From UBA10649 sp037130755 (lineage in GTDB: Bacteria > Actinomycetota > Actinomycetes > S36-B12), in contig JBAXSI010000003.1 in the NCBI GenBank assembly GCA_037130755.1, positions 62,001-126,000 on the forward strand: a DNA stretch of 64,000 bases. The letters are read 5' to 3'. Below, piece by piece: positions 41,210-49,091 of this stretch (within the stretch, counting starts at the first letter, position 1; every line of letters starts with the position of its first letter). Position numbers and translations under genes: made by a program. The notes beneath the pieces were generated by a model. It saw nothing but the letters and a program-made list of their open reading frames with translations. It was not told the origin of the DNA and searched no databases.

Positions 41210-42772
41210 ATGCCAAAGACAACAGCCGCTTCCGCGCCTGCCAAGTCCAGCACCACCAAGAAGGCCGTTCCCGCGACCAAGGCCGCGCCGGCCAAGCCGG
41301 CTGCCAAGAAGGCTGCTCCGGTGAAGGCGGCTCCCGCGAAGAAGGCTGCTCCGGTGAAGGCGGCTCCCGCGAAGAAGGCCGCTCCGGTGAAGGCGGCTCC
41401 CGCGAAGAAGGCAGCTCCTGTGAAGGCGGCTCCCGCGAAGAAGGCTGCTCCGGTGAAGGCGGCTCCGGCGAAGAAGGCGACTCCAGTCAAGGCGGCTCCC
41501 GCGAAGAAGGCCGCTCCTGTGAAGGCCGTGGCTGAGAAGCCGGCCGCGGGCGGCAAGAAGGACGCAGCCGCCAAGGGCGAGAAGCTGGTCGAGGTCGTCG
41601 AGACGGAGGAGGGCCTGGTCGAGGTCGACATCGACGCGATCGCCGATGTCGACCCTGAGGAGCTTGTCGACGCTGCGGTTCTTGAGGCAGATCTCGAGGC
41701 CGACCTCGTGGAGGACCTCGCCGCAGTCGAGGGCGAGGAGACCACCGATACCGAGGGTGAGGCTGCCAAGCACGCGGCCGAGGTCGAGGAGGAGGGCAAG
41801 GGCTTCGTCATCTCGGATGTCGACGAGGACGACGCCCCACAGCAGACGGTCATGGTCGCCGGCGCCACGGCAGACCCCGTCAAGGACTACCTGAAGCAGA
41901 TCGGCAAGGTCTCGCTGCTGAACGCCGAGCAGGAGGTCGAGCTGGCTAAGCGCATCGAGGCCGGCCTGTTCGCCGAGGAGATGCTCAACGAGGCCAAGAA
42001 GCTCGACAAGAAGACCCGGCGGGACCTCGAGTGGATCGCCCTCGATGGCCGTCGCGCGAAGAACCACCTGCTGGAGGCGAACCTGCGCCTCGTGGTGTCT
42101 CTCGCAAAGCGGTACACAGGTCGCGGGATGCTCTTCCTCGACCTGATCCAGGAGGGCAACCTGGGCCTGATCCGCGCGGTCGAGAAGTTCGACTACACCA
42201 AGGGCTACAAGTTCTCGACTTACGCCACGTGGTGGATCCGCCAGGCGATCACGCGCGCGATGGCCGACCAGGCCCGCACCATCCGCATTCCCGTGCACAT
42301 GGTCGAGGTCATCAACAAGCTGGCCCGAGTGCAGCGGCAGATGCTGCAGGACCTGGGCCGCGAGCCAACGCCCGAGGAGCTCGCGCGCGAGCTTGACATG
42401 ACCCCCGAGAAGGTCGTGGAGGTGCAGAAGTACGGCCGCGAGCCGATCTCCCTGCACACCCCGCTCGGCGAGGAGGGCGACAGCGAGTTCGGCGACCTCA
42501 TCGAGGACTCCGAGGCCATCGTGCCGTCGGACGCGGTCTCCTTCACGCTGCTCCAGGAGCAGCTCGAGTCCGTCCTCGACACGCTGTCCGATCGCGAGGC
42601 CGGCGTCGTCCGGATGCGCTTCGGACTCACCGACGGCCAGCCCAAGACCCTGGATGAGATCGGCAAGGTCTACGGCGTCACGCGTGAGCGGATCCGGCAG
42701 ATCGAGTCGAAGACCATGTCCAAGCTCCGTCACCCGTCGCGCTCGCAGGTTCTGCGCGACTACCTCGACTAG
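41210..42772 (+). CDS. sigA: Principal RNA polymerase sigma factor (SigA/HrdB type)
   Basis: 520 residues. Regions: 1.2 (DPVKDYLKQIGKVSLLNAEQ), 2 with the -10 recognition helix (YKFSTYATWWIRQAITRAM), 3, and 4 with the helix-turn-helix (LDEIGKVYGVTRERIRQIES). It directs the polymerase to housekeeping promoters. The N-terminal 210 residues are unlike E. coli: a basic Lys/Ala/Pro repeat (residues 33-109) resembling histone H1 tails, then a strongly acidic segment (about 120-215). Synteny with the small Cys-pair gene and parE matches the Streptomyces hrdB locus. AAAGG upstream of the ATG at 41210 marks the start. Confidence 0.95.
   Translation: MPKTTAASAPAKSSTTKKAVPATKAAPAKPAAKKAAPVKAAPAKKAAPVKAAPAKKAAPVKAAPAKKAAPVKAAPAKKAAPVKAAPAKKATPVKAAPAKKAAPVKAVAEKPAAGGKKDAAAKGEKLVEVVETEEGLVEVDIDAIADVDPEELVDAAVLEADLEADLVEDLAAVEGEETTDTEGEAAKHAAEVEEEGKGFVISDVDEDDAPQQTVMVAGATADPVKDYLKQIGKVSLLNAEQEVELAKRIEAGLFAEEMLNEAKKLDKKTRRDLEWIALDGRRAKNHLLEANLRLVVSLAKRYTGRGMLFLDLIQEGNLGLIRAVEKFDYTKGYKFSTYATWWIRQAITRAMADQARTIRIPVHMVEVINKLARVQRQMLQDLGREPTPEELARELDMTPEKVVEVQKYGREPISLHTPLGEEGDSEFGDLIEDSEAIVPSDAVSFTLLQEQLESVLDTLSDREAGVVRMRFGLTDGQPKTLDEIGKVYGVTRERIRQIESKTMSKLRHPSRSQVLRDYLD
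41306..41536 (+). repeat. Seven tandem 33-bp repeats within the sigma factor gene
   Basis: Seven in-frame units of 33 bases encode KKAAPVKAAPA, the first five identical in protein, the sixth with A to T (KKATPVKAAPA) and the last diverging (KKAAPVKAVAE). Bases differ between units mainly at third positions. Copy number could vary between strains by slippage or recombination. Confidence 0.9.
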
Positions 42773-42783
42773 CCGACAGCGTC

Positions 42784-43587
42784 ATGGGTGAGCTCGTCCG
42801 CGTCGCTGAGATCGGGGCTGCCGACGAACCGGCCAGCGTCCTCGAGGTGACGATGGCCAACGGGGCTCGGCGCAATGCCATGGGTGCGGACCTTCTGGCG
42901 CAGTTGTCCGAGGCGCTGGGTTCGGCGGAGGACGCGGGCTGCCGAGCCATGATCGTCCGGGCCGAGCCTGGCGCGACGACGTGGTCGGCCGGATACGACA
43001 TCGACGAACTGCCCACTGATGGATCGGATCCGCTCACGTGGACAAATCCCTTGGAAGGCTTCCTCCATGCGCTGCGGCAGGCGCCCTTCCCCGTGATCGC
43101 CGCAGTCGAGGGTGGTGTGTGGGGAGGAGCCTGCGAGTTCGTGCTGACGTGTGACCTCATCGTCGCCGTGCGCACTGCGACGTTCGCGATCACGCCGGCG
43201 CGCCTTGGCGTGCCCTACAACACGGCCGGTGTCGCGCACCTCATCAGTGCTCTCCCGCTCAACATCGCCAGGGAGATGTTCTTCACCGCGGAGCCGATCA
43301 GCGCCGAGGCGGCTGCGGGCTTCGGCGTGGTGAGCCGACTGGTCGCGGACACCGCAGAGATGACGTCGACGTCGACGGATCTTGGTCGGCGGATCGCCTC
43401 GCTGGCGCCATTGGCCATCCGTGCGATCAAGGGCGAGGTGACCGCACTTACTGATGCGCGCTCACTGACCAGTGATGACTTCGAGCGGCTGACGGCCCTT
43501 CGCCGGGCGGCCTGGACGAGCGAGGACTACCAGGAGGGAATCAGCGCCTTCAAAGAGCGCCGCAGCCCGCGCTTCACCGGTCGCTAG
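42784..43587 (+). CDS. scpB: Methylmalonyl-CoA decarboxylase-like crotonase
   Basis: 267 residues of the crotonase fold, closest by eye to E. coli ScpB/YgfG: SAGYDIDELP matches SAGHDIHELP, VEGGVWGGACEF matches VEGSVWGGAFE, and TPARLGVPYN matches TPVNLGVPYN; the ending SEDYQEGISAFKERRSPRF is also shared. ScpB decarboxylates methylmalonyl-CoA to propionyl-CoA. It starts 11 bases after the sigma gene and may be read through from it. A link to the propionyl-CoA made by the microcompartment pathway is only a thought; the genes are 20 kb apart. Confidence 0.8.
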   Translation: MGELVRVAEIGAADEPASVLEVTMANGARRNAMGADLLAQLSEALGSAEDAGCRAMIVRAEPGATTWSAGYDIDELPTDGSDPLTWTNPLEGFLHALRQAPFPVIAAVEGGVWGGACEFVLTCDLIVAVRTATFAITPARLGVPYNTAGVAHLISALPLNIAREMFFTAEPISAEAAAGFGVVSRLVADTAEMTSTSTDLGRRIASLAPLAIRAIKGEVTALTDARSLTSDDFERLTALRRAAWTSEDYQEGISAFKERRSPRFTGR

Positions 43588-43598
43588 GCAGACGCTCC

Positions 43599-43802
43599 CT
43601 AGGAGGTGGCGACGAGGCGGTGGGTCTCGTCGACGATCGCCACGGCCTGCGGCCGAAGGACATCCTCGTGACGATTCCAGTGGTGCGCGCAGAAGAGCAG
43701 GTCGGTGCCTCCGGGAAGAACGACACGGACGTATGCCTGAGCGCTGCAGCGGTCGCAGCGGTCAGTTGCGCTCAGGTCGGGCGCGGTCAGTGTCGGGGTC
43801 AT
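43599..43802 (-). CDS. Small Cys-pair protein of the sigma-parE interval (DUF7455-like)
   Basis: 67 residues. CDRCSAQAYVRVVLPGG and LFCAHHWNRHEDVL place a CxxC pair and a CxHH group at either side of a strand, as in a small zinc ribbon. Homologues sit between the principal sigma gene and parE across actinobacteria; function unknown. The ATG at 43802 is preferred over the longer frame because the conserved part starts there. Opposite in direction to both flanking genes. Confidence 0.75.
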   Translation of the reverse strand: MTPTLTAPDLSATDRCDRCSAQAYVRVVLPGGTDLLFCAHHWNRHEDVLRPQAVAIVDETHRLVATS

Positions 43803-44018
43803 GTTCCCGGTCCCTCCCAGTCGTGTCGGTCTCAGTAGGTGTATCGGCAGAACTAATGCTGATAACAGTCTCCCATGGACTGGATGTTCCCGATGCACCA
43901 CGCCGCGGGGTTCGCCCACAGCGAATTCGAGGGGTGAATCGCAGCACAAGCGCACAAGACACGTGTGACACGACCCGCGCAGCGAAGGAGCCGCCCGCGG
44001 CGCGGATAGGTTGGGCAG
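43803..44018. other. Intergenic region upstream of parE
   Basis: 216 bases without a gene. TAGGTT at 44007-44012 is a -10 box six bases before the parE GTG, implying a leaderless transcript. The 8-bp palindrome ACACGTGT lies near 43968. Nothing else was recognised. Confidence 0.5.
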
Positions 44019-46127
44019 GTGACTGCCAAGCGCTCATCGTCAGCCCGCTCGTCCGACAAGGACGGCACCGCGGGCCGGTATTCAGCCAAGGACCTGGCGG
44101 TGCTCGAGGGGTTGGAAGCCGTTCGCAAGCGCCCCGGTATGTACATCGGGTCGAACGATGGACGCGGCCTTATGCACTGCCTCTGGGAGATAGTGGACAA
44201 TTCGGTCGACGAGGCCCTCGCCGGCCACTGCAAGAAGATCACCGTCGACCTGCACCCGGACGGATCGGTCGAGGTCAGCGATGACGGCCGCGGCATCCCG
44301 GTGGACGTCGAGCCCAAGACCAAGCTCACCGGCGTCGAGGTCGTCATGACCAAACTGCATGCCGGCGGCAAGTTCGGCGGAGGGTCCTACACGGCGTCCG
44401 GTGGTCTCCACGGTGTAGGCGCCTCAGTGGTGAACGCGTTGTCGTCGCGGATGGATGTCGAGGTGGATCGCGGCGCCAAGATCCACATGATGTCCTTCCG
44501 GCGCGGCGTACCGGGCGTGTTCGACGGCGACGACGAGAACGCGGCCTTCTCCCGCAAGAGCGGCCTCAGGGTGGTCGGCACCTGCCCACGCGCGCGTACG
44601 GGCACGCGGGTCCGCTTCTGGCCCGATCGTCAGGTCTTCACGAAGGACGCCGAGATCGACCGCGACGCCCTTCGTGAGCGGGCGATGCAGAGCACCTACC
44701 TCGTACCCGGCCTGATCATCGTGCTGCGCGACATGCGCGTGGTGGCAGAACCGTGGGAGGAGTCCTTCCAGCACAAGGGTGGCATCGCCGAGTACGTCGG
44801 CTACCTGTCCAGCGGTGAGGCCGTCAGCTCGATCATCCGACTCGCGGGGCAGGGGCATTTCCACGAGACCGTGCCCGTCCTCGACGACAAGGGCCACCTC
44901 ACGCCGCAGGAGGTCGAGCGGACCCTCCACGTCGACATCGCCCTTCGGTGGGACACCGGCTACGACACCACGCTGAAGTCGTTCGTCAACGTCATCGCGA
45001 CGCCCAAGGGCGGCACGCACGTGGCCGGCTTCGAACGCTCCATCGTCAAGGTGCTCAACGACCAGCTGCGGGTGGCGAAGGTCCTGCGCGCGAGCGAGGA
45101 CAACATCGCCAAGGATGACGTCATGGAAGGGCTGACGGCGGTCGTCGCTGTCCGTTTGGCCGAGCCGCAGTTCGAGGGCCAGACCAAGGAGATCCTCGGC
45201 ACTCCCGCGGCGGCCCGCATCGTCGGCAACGTCGTCGCCAAGGAGCTCACCTCCTGGATCGCCTCGCCTCCGCGCGGTGACAAGTCCTCCGTTCGCGCCG
45301 TGCTCGACAAGACCGCAAATGCGATGCGGGCGCGGGTTGCTGCCCGAGCACATCGCGATGTGCAACGACGCAAGACGGCGCTGGAGTCTTCCGCACTGCC
45401 CGCCAAGCTTGTGGACTGTCGCAGCGACGACGTCGAACGCACCGAACTGTTCATCGTTGAGGGCGACAGCGCGCTCGGCACCGCGAAAACGGCGCGGAAC
45501 TCCGACTTCCAGGCGCTGCTGCCGATTCGCGGCAAGATCCTCAACGTCCAGAAGTCCTCACTGGCCGACATGCTCAAGAATTTCGAGTGCGCGTCGATCA
45601 TTCAGGTCATCGGGGCCGGATCGGGCCGGACGTTCGACCTCTCACAGGCGCGATACGGCAAGGTCATCTTGATGTCCGATGCCGACGTCGATGGCGCGCA
45701 CATCCGGTGCCTGCTGCTCACGCTCATCCATCGCTACCTGAAGCCCCTGCTCGATGAGGGTCGGGTCTTCGCCGCCGTTCCGCCGTTGCACCGGCTTGAG
45801 ATCGTGAACCCCGGCAGCAAGGCCAACGAGGTCGTCTACACGTACTCCGACGCGGAGATGCATGCCGTGCTGAAGGACGCCGAGAAGCGTGGCCGGCGGG
45901 TCAAGGAACCGGTGCAGCGCTACAAGGGCCTGGGTGAGATGGATTCGTCGCAACTGCGCGAGACCACGATGGATCCATCTCATCGCACGCTTCGACGGAT
46001 CACGATGACCGACGCGGCAGACGCGGGGCAGGTCTTCGACCTGCTGATGGGCTCGGACGTGGCGCCTCGCAAGGACTTCATCGTCGAGGGTGCCGCCGGG
46101 CTGGACCGCGACCGAATAGACGCCTGA
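44019..46127 (+). CDS. parE: DNA topoisomerase IV subunit B (GyrB family)
   Basis: 702 residues. ATPase motifs: EIVDNSVDEALAGH, DDGRGIPV and GGLHGVGASVVNALS; TOPRIM motifs: IVEGDSALG and LMSDADVDGAHIR; C-terminal block RYKGLGEMD. With the A subunit at 58107 it would decatenate replicated chromosomes. ParE is favoured over GyrB because it follows the principal sigma gene and the small Cys-pair gene, as in Streptomyces, and because gyrB normally lies near the origin beside gyrA. Starts with a probably leaderless GTG. Confidence 0.9.
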   Translation: MTAKRSSSARSSDKDGTAGRYSAKDLAVLEGLEAVRKRPGMYIGSNDGRGLMHCLWEIVDNSVDEALAGHCKKITVDLHPDGSVEVSDDGRGIPVDVEPKTKLTGVEVVMTKLHAGGKFGGGSYTASGGLHGVGASVVNALSSRMDVEVDRGAKIHMMSFRRGVPGVFDGDDENAAFSRKSGLRVVGTCPRARTGTRVRFWPDRQVFTKDAEIDRDALRERAMQSTYLVPGLIIVLRDMRVVAEPWEESFQHKGGIAEYVGYLSSGEAVSSIIRLAGQGHFHETVPVLDDKGHLTPQEVERTLHVDIALRWDTGYDTTLKSFVNVIATPKGGTHVAGFERSIVKVLNDQLRVAKVLRASEDNIAKDDVMEGLTAVVAVRLAEPQFEGQTKEILGTPAAARIVGNVVAKELTSWIASPPRGDKSSVRAVLDKTANAMRARVAARAHRDVQRRKTALESSALPAKLVDCRSDDVERTELFIVEGDSALGTAKTARNSDFQALLPIRGKILNVQKSSLADMLKNFECASIIQVIGAGSGRTFDLSQARYGKVILMSDADVDGAHIRCLLLTLIHRYLKPLLDEGRVFAAVPPLHRLEIVNPGSKANEVVYTYSDAEMHAVLKDAEKRGRRVKEPVQRYKGLGEMDSSQLRETTMDPSHRTLRRITMTDAADAGQVFDLLMGSDVAPRKDFIVEGAAGLDRDRIDA

Positions 46128-46166
46128 CGAATCACTGGCGCGCGGGACCGTAGGTAGGCTCAGAGC

Positions 46167-46703
46167 ATGCCGCTATCCCGTACCGCGACACTGCAGCCCT
46201 TCCCACAGGAAGCCTTCGAGGACGTGACGACCGGCAATCGGGAGTACGCGGCGGAATACGTCTCGGCCGGCCCTTCGGGCTGGGCTGCTAGAGGACTGGC
46301 CGTCGTCACCTGCATGGACTCGCGGATCGACCCCTTGCGAGTACTGGGAATGTCGCCGGGTGACGTCAAGATCCTTCGCAACGCGGGGGCCCGCGTGACT
46401 GACGACGTCCTTCGCACGCTCGTTCTGGCCACCTATCTGCTGGGCGTCACTCGAGTGCTAGTGATGCCTCACACCGACTGCCGGATGGCCACCGGCGAGG
46501 AGGCCGATATCCATGCGCTCATCGCCGAGAAGTTCGGTGTCGACACACGAAGTGTTGAGATCAGGACGGTGACCGACCAAGTCTCCGCCCTTATCACCGA
46601 TGTCGTCCGCGTGCGCGCGTTCCCACTGCTGCCGGACAGCCTGATCGTGGCGGGCGCGATCTTCGACGTAGCTTCCGGATTGCTCCGGCCCATGGACGTC
46701 TAG
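46167..46703 (+). CDS. Beta-class carbonic anhydrase
   Basis: 178 residues, a short beta-carbonic anhydrase as in mycobacterial Rv1284. Zinc ligands C49, H102 and C105 (CMDSR and PHTDC) with the D51/R53 dyad are intact. It interconverts CO2 and bicarbonate. TAGGCT (46155-46160) is six bases before the ATG, so it is probably leaderless. It precedes the SbtA-type bicarbonate transporter gene by 43 bases. Confidence 0.92.
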   Translation: MPLSRTATLQPFPQEAFEDVTTGNREYAAEYVSAGPSGWAARGLAVVTCMDSRIDPLRVLGMSPGDVKILRNAGARVTDDVLRTLVLATYLLGVTRVLVMPHTDCRMATGEEADIHALIAEKFGVDTRSVEIRTVTDQVSALITDVVRVRAFPLLPDSLIVAGAIFDVASGLLRPMDV

Positions 46704-46746
46704 CGGGCGCAGGGCGCACCTCACGAGTCACTACTAGGGTCGCAGC

Positions 46747-47730
46747 ATGGATATCGGCACAACGCTGAACCTGGCCCTCGCCAACCTCACGTCACCACCC
46801 CTGCTGGCATTCGTGCTGGGCGTGGTGGCGGTCGCGGTGCGTGCCGATCTGAGACTGCCGGATGCGGTCTACCAGGCAACGAGCATGTACCTGCTTCTGG
46901 CCATCGGCCTCAAGGGTGGTGTCGCCCTGCGGGTGTCCGCGCCGGGCGAGGTTGCCGTTCCCATACTGATCACGATCGCCCTCGGCATCGCCGTTCCGGT
47001 AGCCGCTTTCTTCGTGTTGCGGTGGATGACGCGACTACCCGTGGTCGACAGAGGGGCGATGGCGGCGCACTACGGCTCCACGTCGTTGGTGACGTTCACC
47101 GCGGCCCTCGTGTTCCTCGAGGCGGCCGACATCAGCTACGAAGGCTACGTCGCCACGCTCCTCACGGTGCTCGAGATCCCGGGCATCATCGTGGGGCTGA
47201 CCCTCGCCGGGACGGCGCGCGCGACCGGTGCTGGCTGGGGTGCCTCGCTGCGAGAGGTGGTATTCGGACGATCGGTCGTGCTTCTGGGTGGCGGGCTGCT
47301 CATCGGACTGATCACCGGCCCGGTCGGGTACGAGCGCGTCCAGCCCTTCTTCGGCGATCTCTTCACGGGGGTGCTGACATTGTTCCTGCTGGAGATGGGA
47401 GTACTGGCGGGTAGACGCCTGGGAGCCGTGCGAGACGCTGGCGCCGGGCTCTTCGCGTTTGCGGTTATCTTCCCGGTGGCCGCGGGGACTGCGGGCATCG
47501 TCGGCGGCTATCTCGCCGGGATGTCCACCGGCGGAGCCACAGTCCTTGGCGTCCTGTGTGCAAGCGCCTCGTACATCGCGGCACCCGCAGCAGTCCGGCT
47601 GGCACTTCCCGACGCCCAGCCGGGGATCACACTGACCACAAGCCTTGGAATCACGTTTCCGTTCAACCTCGTCATTGGAATCCCCCTATATCTGGTCATC
47701 GCGCAGGCATTGTCCGGACGGCTGGGCTGA
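46747..47730 (+). CDS. sbtA: SbtA-type sodium-dependent bicarbonate transporter
   Basis: 327 residues with about ten membrane segments in two inverted halves. LLLAIGLKGGVALR (in the first half), AAHYGSTSLVTFTAAL and CASASYIAAPAAVRLALP are SbtA family blocks. SbtA imports bicarbonate with sodium in cyanobacteria; homologues in other bacteria serve carboxylating enzymes. TAGGGT (46735-46740) six bases before the ATG implies an additional leaderless promoter, so it can be expressed apart from the anhydrase. Confidence 0.9.
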   Translation: MDIGTTLNLALANLTSPPLLAFVLGVVAVAVRADLRLPDAVYQATSMYLLLAIGLKGGVALRVSAPGEVAVPILITIALGIAVPVAAFFVLRWMTRLPVVDRGAMAAHYGSTSLVTFTAALVFLEAADISYEGYVATLLTVLEIPGIIVGLTLAGTARATGAGWGASLREVVFGRSVVLLGGGLLIGLITGPVGYERVQPFFGDLFTGVLTLFLLEMGVLAGRRLGAVRDAGAGLFAFAVIFPVAAGTAGIVGGYLAGMSTGGATVLGVLCASASYIAAPAAVRLALPDAQPGITLTTSLGITFPFNLVIGIPLYLVIAQALSGRLG

Positions 47731-47743
47731 GAAGTGAGGCAAC

Positions 47744-48049
47744 ATGACACCCCAGGGTGATGTCATCTGCTTTGTCATCGTCGCGGAAGCCGTGCTCGAG
47801 TCGCGGCTTCTCGCCGGGCTCGCGGCATGCGGTGCCCGCGGCTGGACGGTCACGGCCGCACGTGGTGAGGGCCCCCGCAACCGCCGAGTCAGCGAGGTTG
47901 AGGGCGGAAATGTGCGTGTGGAAACGCTGGTCTCACCAACCGTCGCGGAACGAATCTGGGCCATGCTGTCGGAGGATTACTTCCCGCACTACGCGGTGAC
48001 GGCCTGGACGGTCGACGTCGTGGTGGCGCGGCACGAGCGCTATACCTGA
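47744..48049 (+). CDS. sbtB: SbtB-like PII signalling protein
   Basis: 101 residues with the ferredoxin-like fold of PII proteins: a first strand VICFVIVAEAVLESRLLAGL, a T-loop region around ARGEGPRNRRVSEVEGGNVR, and WTVDVVVARHER at the end. It lacks the C-terminal Cys pair seen in some cyanobacterial SbtB. In cyanobacteria SbtB binds cAMP/AMP and blocks SbtA. Starts 13 bases after the sbtA stop with GTGAGG as ribosome-binding site, so the pair is co-expressed. Confidence 0.82.
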   Translation: MTPQGDVICFVIVAEAVLESRLLAGLAACGARGWTVTAARGEGPRNRRVSEVEGGNVRVETLVSPTVAERIWAMLSEDYFPHYAVTAWTVDVVVARHERYT

Positions 48050-48078
48050 CCAGGGTCGGGGCGCAGCCGAGCCACCGC

Positions 48079-48276
48079 TCAGCCGTTCGGCCGCACTTTG
48101 GCGTACGGCTCGCCGCCGATGCCCCAGTCGTCGGGGCTCACCTCGTAGATGGCGACTCGCACGCGAGCGTGATCGGTCCCGAGCGCGTCGTGGACGGCCT
48201 CGGTGAGCTTCTTGATGAGGTCGTGCTTCTGCTCGACGGTGCGACCTTCGACCATCGTTACTTGGACGAGTGGCAT
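48079..48276 (-). CDS. dmpI: 4-oxalocrotonate tautomerase
   Basis: 65 residues. The catalytic Pro2 follows the initiator Met (MPLVQVTMVEGRT), and the family block RVAIYEVSPDDWGIGGEPY is present. In meta-cleavage it isomerises 2-hydroxymuconate to the keto form used by the decarboxylase encoded just upstream. AGGAGCC lies about eight bases before the ATG. Last gene of the leftward catabolic operon. Confidence 0.92.
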   Translation of the reverse strand: MPLVQVTMVEGRTVEQKHDLIKKLTEAVHDALGTDHARVRVAIYEVSPDDWGIGGEPYAKVRPNG

Positions 48277-48305
48277 GAGTGGCTCCTGATGGGTCTAGAT
48301 GATGG

Positions 48306-49091
48306 TCAGACGCAGGCGATCTCGACGGTGCCGAGACGATCGATTCGGGCGACGATGCTGTCACCGGGCTGGACGGCAACGGCCTCCGTGAGGGCGCCAC
48401 ACATCACCACGTGGCCGGCCTTGAGGCCATGTCCACGCAACGCCAGCTTGCGCACCAGCCAGGCGACGGCACCTGCCGGATGCCCCATCACCGCAGCACC
48501 TGCCGCCGTGTGCATGAGCTGTCCGTTCTTCTCGAGCGTGGCCCCGACGAGGCGGAGGTCGAATCCGCGCGGATCGACGCCCTGGCCGCCGAGCACGAAG
48601 CCTGCGCATGAGCAGTTGTCGGCGATGACGTCCTGGTAGGTGAACTTGTAGCCGGTGAACCGCGAGTCGATGACGTCGACCGCCGCGAAGACCAGGTCGG
48701 TGGCGGCGAGCACGTCGCGTGCGGTGACCTGCGGTCCGTCCAGGTCCTTCTTCAGCAGGAAGGCGATCTCCACCTCGCAACGCGGCTGGATGAACCGCGA
48801 GCAGACGAGAGGCTCGCCCACGTCGATCTGCATGTCGTCGGTGAGGAAGCCGCTCAGCGGCTCCCCGACGTTCATCTGCTGCTGCTTGGCCTTGCTCGTC
48901 AGTCCCGTTTTGGCCCCGACGACCCGCTGCCCAGCGTCCACGCGGGCCTGTACGACCGCATCCTGGATCTCGTAGGCGGTGACAGGGTCGAGGTCCGGCC
49001 AGGTGTTGGTCAGGGGCTGGATGCCGTGAACGTTGGTGGCGGCTTCGATCAGCGTGCGCGCCAGGAGTTCCTTGTCGATCGGCTCAGACAT
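48306..49091 (-). CDS. dmpH: 4-oxalocrotonate decarboxylase (2-oxo-3-hexenedioate decarboxylase)
   Basis: 261 residues of the hydratase/decarboxylase (FAH-like) family. KTGLTSKAKQQQMNVGEPLSG, RCEVEIAFLL with the metal-binding Glu pair, and DVIDSRFTGYKFTYQDVIAD-type segments identify it; the closeness to DmpH rather than the hydratase is judged from AVDVIDSRF and IADNCSCAGFVLGG. It yields 2-oxopent-4-enoate. ATG at 49091 with GAGG six bases upstream overlaps the aldolase end by eight bases. Confidence 0.85.
   Translation of the reverse strand: MSEPIDKELLARTLIEAATNVHGIQPLTNTWPDLDPVTAYEIQDAVVQARVDAGQRVVGAKTGLTSKAKQQQMNVGEPLSGFLTDDMQIDVGEPLVCSRFIQPRCEVEIAFLLKKDLDGPQVTARDVLAATDLVFAAVDVIDSRFTGYKFTYQDVIADNCSCAGFVLGGQGVDPRGFDLRLVGATLEKNGQLMHTAAGAAVMGHPAGAVAWLVRKLALRGHGLKAGHVVMCGALTEAVAVQPGDSIVARIDRLGTVEIACV

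Noticed and set aside
41306..41536. Regular spaced repeats considered as a CRISPR array
   Set aside because: The repeats are contiguous, in frame, without unique spacers, and encode the Lys/Ala/Pro tail of the sigma factor.
44019..46127. Call as DNA gyrase subunit B
   Set aside because: The order sigma factor, small Cys-pair gene, type II topoisomerase B subunit, and a separate A subunit without a GyrA-box, fits topoisomerase IV.
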